In this document: piece after piece, positions 25,173 to 33,556 of the stretch | How positions within the stretch are numbered: position 1 is the first letter of the stretch | How the letters are laid out: each line of letters begins with the position of its first letter | Assembly: GCA_947630475.1 (NCBI GenBank) | Contig: CANRHR010000012.1 | Span: 1 to 64,000 of the forward strand | Direction: 5' to 3' | Source: an uncultured Clostridia bacterium | GTDB lineage: Bacteria; Bacillota; Clostridia; Lachnospirales; CAG-274 | DNA length: 64,000 nt | Program-made: the position numbers and the translations under genes | The notes under the pieces: generated by a model | The model's database searches: none | What the model was told of the DNA's origin: nothing | Seen by the model: the letters and a program-made list of their open reading frames with translations, nothing else

Positions 25173-27551
25173 TTATTCTCCCGAAACATTAAAGCTTATT
25201 TTAGGAATATTTACACTCTTTCTGTTTGTTTTTACAACAAGCTTTACTTCATTTGAATCGCTTATATAATCAAGGCTTTTAGATGCCAAAATTCCGTCAT
25301 AATAATTCTGCCATATTCCATCACGGAAATTATAAATTAAATAACTGCATTCGTTTGTATCCAAATCAAGCGCAAAACTTTTTATATTTACACCTTTTGG
25401 CGCCGCAAAGGTTAAGTCAGCATTATCAGGGTCATAAAATTCATATTCGGGTATTTCTTCATAGCCTACTGTATAAAGCTCATCATCTTTAATATATGCC
25501 CCGCTGCCCTCCGCATGAGGGCTTACAAAACCGTAAGGAATACAATTATTTTCAAAACTGCTGTTATTTATTCTGTTTTCGGCATAAAAAATATTTGTTG
25601 TAAAAATATTTGGATATTTTCCGTTTACCTCAAAGCCTCCAATTATTTCTTCATTGTTAAAGCCCAAAACCATAAACGCCGCATCGGTTTTATTTTCATA
25701 AACAGCATTAAAAATATCATCTCTCAATCGAGTTTCGTAAATCCTTTGTTCATCATTTTTGTCCGCTGTGCGGCTCAAAATATTCTCGCTATCATCAAGG
25801 CTGATAAAATCATCTAAACCAGCCAATGCAATAGTTTCTCCGTTTTCTAATTTATCAACAACAAAATAACTGCCGCTTATACGTGAAGCTATAATAACAT
25901 CATAAAGATCATAGCCTGTATTATTGGAAATATTTCCGCTAAACACATTATCCGCCGTTATTTTAACATCAATATTTATTCCTCCAACATTGCCTTCAGC
26001 CTTTTTTACGGCGGCAAAATTAATTTGCTCCCACTTAGGCATATCAAAGGATGTAACACTGTTTTTTTCTCCCAAAATTTTTTCTGCTTTAATGTCTTTA
26101 TTTTTTAATGATTCCGAATCAAAAGAAGCATCCTCATAAGTTATGTCATTTAAAATATCATTTCTAAAAAACAAAACAGACAAATCATTTGCAAAATCTA
26201 TTTTAATATCGCCCTTAATGGGAGAAGAAACGCTTACACAGGCAACAGGCATAAAGTTTCCGGTTGTATAAAAATGACTGTCCTGCTCAAAATATGTAAT
26301 CATATTTATAATAGGTCTTTTATATACAGTTTCAATACTGAATAATTGTATTATAAGTATGACAACCAAAGAAGACAAAGGAATTATAAATATACTGAGT
26401 TTAAGCTTATCCTTTTTTTTCAAAATAAAATACAAAATGAAACCTATAAAAATAAAATATAATAAAATGATAATAAATATAATCTTTATTGTAATATCAT
26501 TAAAATAAATCGGACGGCGGTCGTTAAAATACATCGCCGTTTCACTGAAGTCATTCGCAAAATTATCGCTTTGAATAAGATCATTGGATAAACTTACTAT
26601 TTCATTTGAAAAGCTCAAAGAATTTGTAAATGAATCATTAAAATAAAAATTATTGTAATAAATTTTACCCGATCCATAGCTTAAAACCGTTATATTATTT
26701 TGTATTTCCTTTTCTGTTTCATAGGCAGCCTCATATTCGGTTTCAATAAAATTTTCATACTTTATTGTATTGCCTAGTGTATTGGACAAAGACTTAAGCT
26801 TTTCAAATTCAGAGCTGAATGAGCTTGAGGCAATTAAAATTCCTCCGTTATATATCCAATCTTCAATAGCGGTCTTTTGATCTTCATTTAAGCTGTCAAA
26901 TTCAAAATCATCTATAATAATCAGATTAAAATTATACAAAACATATCTTGATTTTGGAAAATTATTTTCATCAAACTTAAAAAGTGTTTTATTAATGTAT
27001 TCATCATATCCGGTGTAATATTTAATTAAGCTTAAAACTTTACTGTTTTCAGTTTCATTGGCATTAGTGAGCATTGCCGTCCATTTATCAGATTGGCTGT
27101 GGCATACAACAGGAAATTCTTCTGTTTTTATGGTTTCATTATTTTTGTCGTTAACCTCAACGCTAATACTCTTTGAGATTGAACCTACAGGCTCTTCAAA
27201 ATATACGCTCTCTTCGCTTTTGGGATTTATCTCAACATAGGCTTTAAGCCTTTTATAGCTTTCGGAGTTTAAATTTAAAGCTATACTGACATTTCCTTCA
27301 AAAACCTTATCTGAGTTGTTTTTCACTTTTATTTTAAATTCCGTTAAACAACAGTACTTGTTTTCCACAACCTTAATATTGCCGTTGAAGCCTATTTCAG
27401 CCTCAACAGCAATATCATCGGAGCCACTAGGCTCAGCGCCGGCAACAGGTATTATAAACGGAAGCGCAGCGCCAATCAGCATCACAACTATAAGTATAGC
27501 GGCTGTAATACTTAAAATCAGTCTTTTCTTTTCCGGCTTTAATCTTTTCAT
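25173..27551 (-). CDS. Large membrane protein heading the VWA/ABC operon
   Basis: 792 residues. An N-terminal helix (LILSITAAILIVVMLIGAALP) is followed by an external region of about 300 residues: beta-rich at first, then a GATase/Rossmann-like part (LIIIDDFEFDSLNEDQK, GGILIASSS). Two more helices lie near residues 355-410, then another external domain of about 380 residues. The start ATG at 27551 follows AAGGAG; a GTG six bases upstream is less likely. The combination of a GATase-like fold and an ABC transporter recalls GldG-like subunits of ABC-2 systems, but similarity is too weak to name it. Confidence 0.8.
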   Translation of the reverse strand: MKRLKPEKKRLILSITAAILIVVMLIGAALPFIIPVAGAEPSGSDDIAVEAEIGFNGNIKVVENKYCCLTEFKIKVKNNSDKVFEGNVSIALNLNSESYKRLKAYVEINPKSEESVYFEEPVGSISKSISVEVNDKNNETIKTEEFPVVCHSQSDKWTAMLTNANETENSKVLSLIKYYTGYDEYINKTLFKFDENNFPKSRYVLYNFNLIIIDDFEFDSLNEDQKTAIEDWIYNGGILIASSSFSSEFEKLKSLSNTLGNTIKYENFIETEYEAAYETEKEIQNNITVLSYGSGKIYYNNFYFNDSFTNSLSFSNEIVSLSNDLIQSDNFANDFSETAMYFNDRRPIYFNDITIKIIFIIILLYFIFIGFILYFILKKKDKLKLSIFIIPLSSLVVILIIQLFSIETVYKRPIINMITYFEQDSHFYTTGNFMPVACVSVSSPIKGDIKIDFANDLSVLFFRNDILNDITYEDASFDSESLKNKDIKAEKILGEKNSVTSFDMPKWEQINFAAVKKAEGNVGGINIDVKITADNVFSGNISNNTGYDLYDVIIASRISGSYFVVDKLENGETIALAGLDDFISLDDSENILSRTADKNDEQRIYETRLRDDIFNAVYENKTDAAFMVLGFNNEEIIGGFEVNGKYPNIFTTNIFYAENRINNSSFENNCIPYGFVSPHAEGSGAYIKDDELYTVGYEEIPEYEFYDPDNADLTFAAPKGVNIKSFALDLDTNECSYLIYNFRDGIWQNYYDGILASKSLDYISDSNEVKLVVKTNRKSVNIPKISFNVSGE

Positions 27552-27620
27552 AAACACACTCCTTAAGGTTTTGTTGAGATAATTATATCAAATAAGATTC
27601 TTTTATGCAATTTACAATAA

Positions 27621-27657
27621 AAAATCTCTTAACAAATATGCGATGTTAAGAGATTTT
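27621..27657 (-). terminator. Terminator of the cobalamin-regulated operon
   Basis: A 14-bp perfect stem, AAAATCTCTTAACA (27621-27634) with TGTTAAGAGATTTT (27644-27657), ends in TTTTTT on the minus strand. It follows the stop of the binding-protein gene by 9 bases and separates this operon from the VWA/ABC operon. Confidence 0.93.
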
Positions 27658-27665
27658 AAAAATTA

Positions 27666-29099
27666 TTAATGAACATCAAGACAGCTTAAAGCCTTGATTA
27701 TTTCATTGTTTGTTACATATCTTTCAGGCTCAAAGCAGCCGTTATTAAGCTCAAAAATATGATTATCAACAAGAATTTGAACTATTCTTTTATGAGAGCT
27801 TTTTTCCAAATCGTCAATAGGTATATTAACATCGACATTCTTAAAATCACCCATAACAAACAGCCACTGTGCAAGCTCATCACGGCTTACATTTTTATCT
27901 GCGTTAAAATATTCTTTGCCGCCTTCTCCTTTATCCCATGACACATATCCATTTTCAACAGCCGTTTCTATATAATCAAAATCTTTATCATTCCAATCTA
28001 TATCCTCAAAAAGTCCAAATGTATGTCCTTTATGCTCGGTTGAATAATAGCTTGATGAGCTTGGAATAAATATAGGAATATGTTTATACTTTACCGCCAT
28101 AATTGCAAAATCACGCCTTGTTGCGATGTTGTCATTTTTATATTCATCAATATTATCCATCAAATCGGGATACAAAAACCTTGCAGCCTCTCTGACTCCC
28201 TTTACATACCTAAAGCTTGGTGATGATATGATTTTTTCGTTAATTACAAAAACCTTGCCTTCCTTTACCGCCTTAATTGTATCAAAGCCTGGTCTTTGCG
28301 ATATTGATATCAAATCTCCGCCGGAATTCATAGAGCCTCTCTGAGAGATATAAACATCTATTTTATCGGCATTTTCAAGTATCTTTTCTTCGCCGAAAGG
28401 CGCTATAGTGCTGCCCTGATCGATGGGCTTTGCATCCTTTGCCAAATTTATTCCTCCGGCAGTCTCAATTGCAAGCCCTGCCATAGAATCAGGTGTTACT
28501 GTCCTAATATTAATATCTGTTGATTCAAAAAAAACATTTTTCTTATCTTGTTGTTTTGATGTTAATTCTTTAATTGTGTTTATTTCATTATGAAAGTCAT
28601 CAAGAAGCTTTTTGGCATTTTGCTCTGTTGCAGTTAATAAAGCCAGCTTGTTTATATATTCGTCAAATTCATCAAAGCTTGACGGATACAATGAAACAAC
28701 AGGTATGCCTGCATTTTCGATAGTTTTTATGTAATCCGGAGCCTTTTGTCTTATAAAAGGCCTTATAAGCAGCAAATCAGGCTGAGCGGCAATTACCTGC
28801 TCGGGATCTCCCTTATAATCGTATTCATCCAAAAATGCGGCTTCCGGTGGATATATACAGTTGTATCCTCCTATAAGCTTATCTCCGGCGCCCAAATAAT
28901 AAATATTTTCCGTATGGGCTGAATACATGGATATAATTCTTTGCGCAGGCTTTTCAAGAGAAATTTCTTTCCCGTCATCATCGATAAATTGTATCTTTGC
29001 GTTATTTGATTGCGAAACGCTTTCATCTAATTTTCCGCAGCCTGAAAAGCTTAGTAAAACCAAAAATATTAAAAATAAAATCTTGCATTTAAAATTCAA
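27666..29099 (-). CDS. Substrate-binding lipoprotein (BtuF/FecB-like) with SLH-like C-terminus
   Basis: 477 residues. The signal peptide ends in the lipobox FSGC (Cys 21). Residues about 40-310 are a helical-backbone-linked binding fold of the PF01497 type: RIISMYSAHTENIYYLG, DLLLIRPF and IAPFGEEKIL. The last 150 or so residues contain two or three degenerate SLH repeats (FEDIDWNDKDFDYIETAVENG, NADKNVSRDELAQWL). Start TTG 29099 follows GGAGGG. It should capture a corrinoid, iron or tetrapyrrole ligand for the permease at 30843. Dual anchoring by lipid and SLH would be unusual; the SLH call is from pattern only. Confidence 0.85.
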   Translation of the reverse strand: MNFKCKILFLIFLVLLSFSGCGKLDESVSQSNNAKIQFIDDDGKEISLEKPAQRIISMYSAHTENIYYLGAGDKLIGGYNCIYPPEAAFLDEYDYKGDPEQVIAAQPDLLLIRPFIRQKAPDYIKTIENAGIPVVSLYPSSFDEFDEYINKLALLTATEQNAKKLLDDFHNEINTIKELTSKQQDKKNVFFESTDINIRTVTPDSMAGLAIETAGGINLAKDAKPIDQGSTIAPFGEEKILENADKIDVYISQRGSMNSGGDLISISQRPGFDTIKAVKEGKVFVINEKIISSPSFRYVKGVREAARFLYPDLMDNIDEYKNDNIATRRDFAIMAVKYKHIPIFIPSSSSYYSTEHKGHTFGLFEDIDWNDKDFDYIETAVENGYVSWDKGEGGKEYFNADKNVSRDELAQWLFVMGDFKNVDVNIPIDDLEKSSHKRIVQILVDNHIFELNNGCFEPERYVTNNEIIKALSCLDVH

Positions 29100-29102
29100 T
29101 TA

Positions 29103-30047
29103 TCAGCCCTCCAAAGCAGCCCTTGTATGCTCAACAAAAAGATTTCTTATGCCTTCATATTCTCCAAGTCCCTTTATAACAGGAATTGTTTCATAACCTT
29201 CTTTTTTAAACATTGTTTTCCAAGAATCCTCTTCATCTCCTGCCATATCGTTATTGGCATGATCTCCCGCAACTATCATAAACGGGTATAAAACAACTTT
29301 TTTTGCGCCGGAATTGTTTACTTCCTCAAGCACATCATCAAAATCAGGCGTGCTCTCAACAGTGCCTACAAATACATTGTCATAGCCCATTTCTTTAAGC
29401 TTATCGTTAAGCTTAGCATAGGCTGAATTTGCCGGGTGATCTGTTCCATGCCCCATAAAGACTACTGCGCTGTCTTTATCTTCGGTCTCCGGAATTTCGC
29501 TCATTACCGCTTTTATTGCCTCTTCATAATCTTTATCGTCATTAAGAAGCGGCGTGCCATAGCTAAGTGAAGAGAATTTAGCTTCAAACGGCTTTACAGC
29601 TTCTTTCATTTCGTCATACTCGTAGCCGTTCATAATATGTGTAGGCTGAACCACAACCTTGCCGAATCCCTCATCATATAACTTTTGCATAGCCTGCTCA
29701 ACGTTATCAATCTCAAGGCCATCTCTATCTTTAAGCTTATTTATAATCATGCCGCTTGTAAAAGCTCTTCTTACCTCATAATCAGGAAATGCTTCCGTTA
29801 TTTTATTTTCAACGGCGCCAATTGTCTTTTCTCTGGAGTCGTTATAGCTTGTTCCAAAGCTTACTACAAGAATAGCTTTTTTGCTTTCATCGGTATTAAC
29901 TTTATCTGAATCCTCACCGCTGTCTTTGTTTTCGGATACCTCTTGCTCACCTTTGCTGTTGCTCTCGGATACACTTTGGCTGTTTGTGCAGCCCGCCATC
30001 GCAAAAACGAATAAACCAACGGTTAAAAACATCAGCAATTTTTTCAT
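29103..30047 (-). CDS. cbiK: CbiK-type cobaltochelatase, predicted lipoprotein
   Basis: 314 residues. The signal peptide ends in lipobox AMAGC (Cys 20), followed by an acidic linker. The enzyme part opens ILVVSFGTSYNDSREKTI and has both metal-site histidines of CbiK: PTHIMNG and FMGHGTDHPAN. CbiK inserts cobalt into sirohydrochlorin in anaerobic B12 synthesis, normally in the cytoplasm. Here it should sit outside the membrane, suggesting metal loading or binding linked to uptake. The start at 30047 follows GGAGG. It lies 25 bases after the ATPase gene and 3 before the binding protein. Confidence 0.9.
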   Translation of the reverse strand: MKKLLMFLTVGLFVFAMAGCTNSQSVSESNSKGEQEVSENKDSGEDSDKVNTDESKKAILVVSFGTSYNDSREKTIGAVENKITEAFPDYEVRRAFTSGMIINKLKDRDGLEIDNVEQAMQKLYDEGFGKVVVQPTHIMNGYEYDEMKEAVKPFEAKFSSLSYGTPLLNDDKDYEEAIKAVMSEIPETEDKDSAVVFMGHGTDHPANSAYAKLNDKLKEMGYDNVFVGTVESTPDFDDVLEEVNNSGAKKVVLYPFMIVAGDHANNDMAGDEEDSWKTMFKKEGYETIPVIKGLGEYEGIRNLFVEHTRAALEG

Positions 30048-30072
30048 TTTATTACCTCCATTTTTCAGTATT

Positions 30073-30846
30073 TTAACATATGCTGTGAATAAAAAATCGA
30101 TCATTGCTGTAAATATCGGCTTTTACCCCAAAAACCGATTTAAAAAACTCCTCATTTATAAGTTTTTTGCTTTCATCAAAATACAACATACGCCCATTTT
30201 TCATGGCCATTATTTTATGGCTGTATTCAAAAGCAGAAGACAAATCATGAACTATCATAATAACAGTCATATTGTTTTCTTCACAAATTTTCTTCAGCAA
30301 ACTTATAAATCTTATTCTTGAGGCTATATCCAAATTTGAAACAGCCTCGTCCAAAAACAACAGCTCCGGCTTTTGAACAAGAGCCTTTGCCAAAATAACT
30401 CTTTGGCGTTCACCTCCGCTTAATTCTGTTATTTTTTTATTACAAAAACAATAGGTTCTGGTAAGCTTCATTATTTTTGTTATAAAATCCACATCAGCCC
30501 TGTTCATTCTTTCAAACGGCGCTTTATGAGGATATATACCCATAGAAACTATTTCAAAGCAGCTAAATGGGAAATTTGTTTTGGTATTTTGATAAACCGC
30601 CGCTATTTTTTTTGCTCTTTGCTTTAAAGAAATACCGAAAATATCCTTTTCTTCAAATAAAACCCGCCCGCCTTTAGGCTTAAGAGCGCCGCTTAAGATA
30701 TGCATAAGAGTAGTTTTTCCACTGCCGTTTTCTCCTAAAATACTTATCATTTCGCCTTTTTTAATGCAAAAGCTTAAATCATCTATAAAAGGAGCTTTAT
30801 CATAAGAAAAGCTTATACCCTCCGCCCTTAAAACAATATCATTCAT
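30073..30846 (-). CDS. FecE/BtuD-like ABC ATP-binding protein
   Basis: 257 residues. Walker A GENGSGKTT, signature LSGGERQRV, Walker B LLFLDEAVSNLD and the H-loop IVHDLS are intact. The sequence is of the class pairing with FecCD permeases that take up iron complexes, haem or cobalamin. GGAGGGG lies before the ATG, which overlaps the permease stop (ATGA). It powers import through the permease encoded just upstream. Confidence 0.93.
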   Translation of the reverse strand: MNDIVLRAEGISFSYDKAPFIDDLSFCIKKGEMISILGENGSGKTTLMHILSGALKPKGGRVLFEEKDIFGISLKQRAKKIAAVYQNTKTNFPFSCFEIVSMGIYPHKAPFERMNRADVDFITKIMKLTRTYCFCNKKITELSGGERQRVILAKALVQKPELLFLDEAVSNLDIASRIRFISLLKKICEENNMTVIMIVHDLSSAFEYSHKIMAMKNGRMLYFDESKKLINEEFFKSVFGVKADIYSNDRFFIHSIC

Positions 30847-31922
30847 ATACTGACCCCTCCGGTCTTTTTTCGTTTAATAAAAATATACACAAAAAACGGG
30901 CCTCCTATAAGGGTAGTCAAAATACCTACAGGAATTTCTCCTGAAGCTAATGTTCTTGTAATATTATCCGCAATACACAAAAGCAAAGCTCCCGATAAAG
31001 CGGAAAATGGAATTAATATTTTGTTGTCGGCGCTTAACCGATATCTTAAAAGGTGTGGTACAATAAGCCCCACAAAGCCTATTATTCCGCATACACATAC
31101 ACAAAAAGCGCTTAAAAGCGAGCCTATTATAAGGCATATCAACCTTGTTAACGAAGCATTAACGCCAAGAGCCTTTGCATTATCATCACCAAGCGTCATT
31201 ATATTTAAGCTTTGAGCGTTAAACATAGTTAAAGCAATACCAAAAAAAATCATAGGCGATATAAAAAAAACATCCTTCCAGCTTTTTGATGAAAAGCTTC
31301 CCATCAGCCAAAAAACTATAGCGCTCACGTTTTCGCCGCTTAACAGCTTAAGAAGACTTATGCCCGATGAAAAAAATGAGCTTACTATAATGCCTGCCAT
31401 AATCAAATCAGAGCTTTCCCACGATACTCCTCTTCCTGCAATTATTATAACCGCCGCAAGAGTCAGCCCCGCAAAGATCATTGCTCCAAGGCTTATAGGA
31501 AGACACAGACCATAGCTTATGTTCAAAAATATTATAAGGCTTGCTCCGAACGATGCGCCCGTTGATACCCCTACAGTATATGGATCCGCAAGAGGATTTT
31601 GCAGTATAGCCTGAAAAATCACTCCGCTTGTTGCCAATCCGGCTCCAACCAAAATCGAGCAGAGTATTCTGGGCAGTCTTATTTCCCAAACAACTGCCGT
31701 TACATTGCTCTTAATTTCGGACAGAAGCTCCTGCTTTGAAAAAATTTTTCCAATAACAATTTTTAATATTTGTAAAAAGCTTATTTTCATTGCGCCCATA
31801 TTTAAGCTTGCAAAAATTGTTATAAAAAGAAAAAACATTAAAATAAGAAAAAGAAAAAATATTTTTATTTTATCTTCATTCAATTTTTTATATATATCTA
31901 AATACCTCCCACCCAAAAACAA
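30843..31922 (-). CDS. FecCD/BtuC-like ABC permease
   Basis: Up to 359 residues with nine or ten membrane helices. Recognisable are LGAGLATSGVIFQAILQNPLADPYT-type signatures (VWEIRLPRILCSILVGAGLA, NPLADPYTVG) and GFVGLIVPH. First gene of the operon, directly behind the riboswitch terminator. The start is unresolved: the frame opens at TTG 31922, inside the terminator U-run and without a ribosome binding site. GGGAGG (31910-31905) lies inside the frame, with no ATG, GTG or TTG at good distance; ATA 31895 or TTG 31883 are the next options. Confidence 0.88.
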   Translation of the reverse strand: MFLGGRYLDIYKKLNEDKIKIFFLFLILMFFLFITIFASLNMGAMKISFLQILKIVIGKIFSKQELLSEIKSNVTAVVWEIRLPRILCSILVGAGLATSGVIFQAILQNPLADPYTVGVSTGASFGASLIIFLNISYGLCLPISLGAMIFAGLTLAAVIIIAGRGVSWESSDLIMAGIIVSSFFSSGISLLKLLSGENVSAIVFWLMGSFSSKSWKDVFFISPMIFFGIALTMFNAQSLNIMTLGDDNAKALGVNASLTRLICLIIGSLLSAFCVCVCGIIGFVGLIVPHLLRYRLSADNKILIPFSALSGALLLCIADNITRTLASGEIPVGILTTLIGGPFFVYIFIKRKKTGGVSI

Positions 31923-31947
31923 AAAAAATCATCCAAACACAGGATGA
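31920..31947 (-). terminator. Riboswitch-controlled terminator
   Basis: On the minus strand ATCATCC (31947-31941) and GGATGAT (31933-31927) form a stem with a 7-base loop followed by a run of T. A second small hairpin (AGGC...GCCT, 31951-31970) lies just ahead. Position between the aptamer and the permease gene suggests it is the expression platform: B12 binding would favour it. Confidence 0.8.
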
Positions 31948-32049
31948 TATTAGGCAAACAAACAAAAGCCTATTTTGTTAAATATCAAAAATAAGCTTAT
32001 TGTTATATCCTGTCGTGATATCCTCCGGTATGTCCGCAGAGTTTAAAAC

Positions 32050-32165
32050 TAAAAGCACAGCAAAGCAATCTGACTTACAGCAAATACTGCTCACAGTAAC
32101 GGCCTTGTGCAGGAATTTCACCTGTCTTCCCTTTGAGGTTGATACCTATGTAAAACACATCTATG
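32050..32165 (-). promoter_or_regulatory. Cobalamin riboswitch aptamer
   Basis: Read on the minus strand the conserved pieces occur in the known order: GGTATCAACCTC, then GGGAAGACAGGTGAAATTCC (32131-32112), GCCGTTACTGTGA (32103-32091), and the B12-box-like AAGTCAGATTGCTTTGC starting at 32076. The promoter at 32199-32227 places the transcript start some 30 bases ahead of it. It should shut off the downstream operon when adenosylcobalamin or a related corrinoid is plentiful. Confidence 0.9.
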
Positions 32166-32198
32166 CTCCCGCATATAACAAAATATTAATTTAAAGCT

Positions 32199-32227
32199 AT
32201 TATAATCCAATATAAAAAGCTTGTCAA
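32199..32227 (-). promoter_or_regulatory. Consensus promoter of the riboswitch operon
   Basis: On the minus strand TTGACA (32227-32222) and TATAAT (32204-32199) match the sigma-A consensus at all 12 positions with a 17-base spacer. The leader downstream carries the cobalamin aptamer. 32228-32321 shows no gene. Confidence 0.93.
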
Positions 32228-32321
32228 CATAACAGGATAAAATTTTACAGAGATATTCGTAGTTTGTTTATGACTTAATTGACTTTTAAGTATTTCCTGC
32301 ATAAACGTCAAAACAACAAAA

Positions 32322-32359
32322 AAGCGAGCTTAAATTTATTTTTTCATAAAAGCCCGCTT
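32322..32359 (-). terminator. Terminator after the oxidoreductase gene
   Basis: AAGCGAGCTT (32322-32331) pairs with AAGCCCGCTT (32350-32359), one wobble, and is followed on the minus strand by TTTTTTG. It begins 8 bases past the stop of the gene at 32367. Confidence 0.85.
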
Positions 32360-32366
32360 ATCTTCT

Positions 32367-33482
32367 TCATTCCTGCTCACAGTGAGCAGCCAACATTCTG
32401 TCATATTCATCCGCATCAATAGGAAGCTTAACGGCTTCACCTTTCCAGGCTGAGTAATAAGCCGCATTTGTAAGCATAATCGGATTAACGGCATTTCTTC
32501 CATCGGCAATAAGAGTATTTTCCCCAAAAACTGCGCCTGCAAAATTTTCAAGCATTTGTGCATACGGTTCTTCAATTTTGTCAAATTTAATTATTTCTTC
32601 GTTAATGCTTAAATTTTCTCTTGAATTTACTTTTGCCGTTTTTATATAATCATCACAGTTTTCACTGTAGCTGTATATATGAAGAGTATCGTCCTCAAGC
32701 AAAATTTTGCCTTTATTGCCCACAATCTCAAGCCTTTCCTGATGAACAGCCTCACCTGTTGTAAGCATAAAAACAGCCGTAAGATTATTTTTGTATCTCA
32801 TCTGTATGGTAAGCTCATCATCAACCTTAAAGTCATTATACTTGCCAAAGCAAATATCTGCATAAAGGCTTTGCGGCATATCAAAAAGCCACTGCCATAT
32901 ATCCAAAATATGCTGACCTTGATTAATAAGCGCACCTCCGCCCTCTCCGCTCCAGCTGCTTCTCCAGCTTCCGGATTTATGGTAATGGGATGTCCTTAAA
33001 TATCGTGAATTTACAAGCATAATCCTCTTTAAATCACCAAGCCTGCCTTCATTTAAAATTTCTTTAATTTTTATATGCTTAGGATATAGCCTTTGGTGAA
33101 ACATCATAGCATATATTTTGTTTGATTTTTCGGCAGCTTTACTCATTTTAACCGCATCCGAAACAGAAATACCCGCAGGTTTATCGCACATAACGTGTTT
33201 GCCAAGCTCAAAGGCATTATTTGCAAGCTGTGGGTGGCTTTTATGAGGCGTTGCTATTATAACGGCGTCGTAATAATCCGGATTTTCAAAAAGCTTTTCA
33301 GCGCTTTCAAATATTTTTATATCCCTGCCAAGAGCTTTTACCCACTTTGCCGCATCGGAATTTCTGCATACAACCGCCGTAAGCATAATTCCTTTAACTT
33401 CTCCGTCACATATCATCTTAGCATATTTTTTGCCCATCACACCTATGCCTATCAATGCAGTGCGAATATATTTTCCATTCAT
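32367..33482 (-). CDS. Gfo/Idh/MocA family oxidoreductase
   Basis: 371 residues. The N-terminal Rossmann domain opens RTALIGIGVMGKKYAKMI, with the Gly-rich NAD(P) loop, and has VIIATPHKSHPQLA and HVMCDKPAGISV, the EKP/DKP-type Lys motif. The C-terminal half is the family's beta-sheet domain; WSGEGGGALINQGQHILD carries the usual GG-HxxD catalytic stretch. It likely oxidises or reduces a sugar or inositol-like compound. AGAGGA lies before the ATG. It stands alone, so the substrate cannot be inferred. Confidence 0.9.
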   Translation of the reverse strand: MNGKYIRTALIGIGVMGKKYAKMICDGEVKGIMLTAVVCRNSDAAKWVKALGRDIKIFESAEKLFENPDYYDAVIIATPHKSHPQLANNAFELGKHVMCDKPAGISVSDAVKMSKAAEKSNKIYAMMFHQRLYPKHIKIKEILNEGRLGDLKRIMLVNSRYLRTSHYHKSGSWRSSWSGEGGGALINQGQHILDIWQWLFDMPQSLYADICFGKYNDFKVDDELTIQMRYKNNLTAVFMLTTGEAVHQERLEIVGNKGKILLEDDTLHIYSYSENCDDYIKTAKVNSRENLSINEEIIKFDKIEEPYAQMLENFAGAVFGENTLIADGRNAVNPIMLTNAAYYSAWKGEAVKLPIDADEYDRMLAAHCEQE

Positions 33483-33556
33483 AACTGTTTTCCTCTTTCA
33501 TAATTGCTTAAGCAAACCCTGCCATCTAAAGCAAGGCTTGCCTATCAGTTAAAATT

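Noticed and set aside
31923-32200. Reading 32000-32194 on the plus strand as a small gene
   Set aside because: It is the complement of the cobalamin riboswitch and its leader, which explains the conserved bases.
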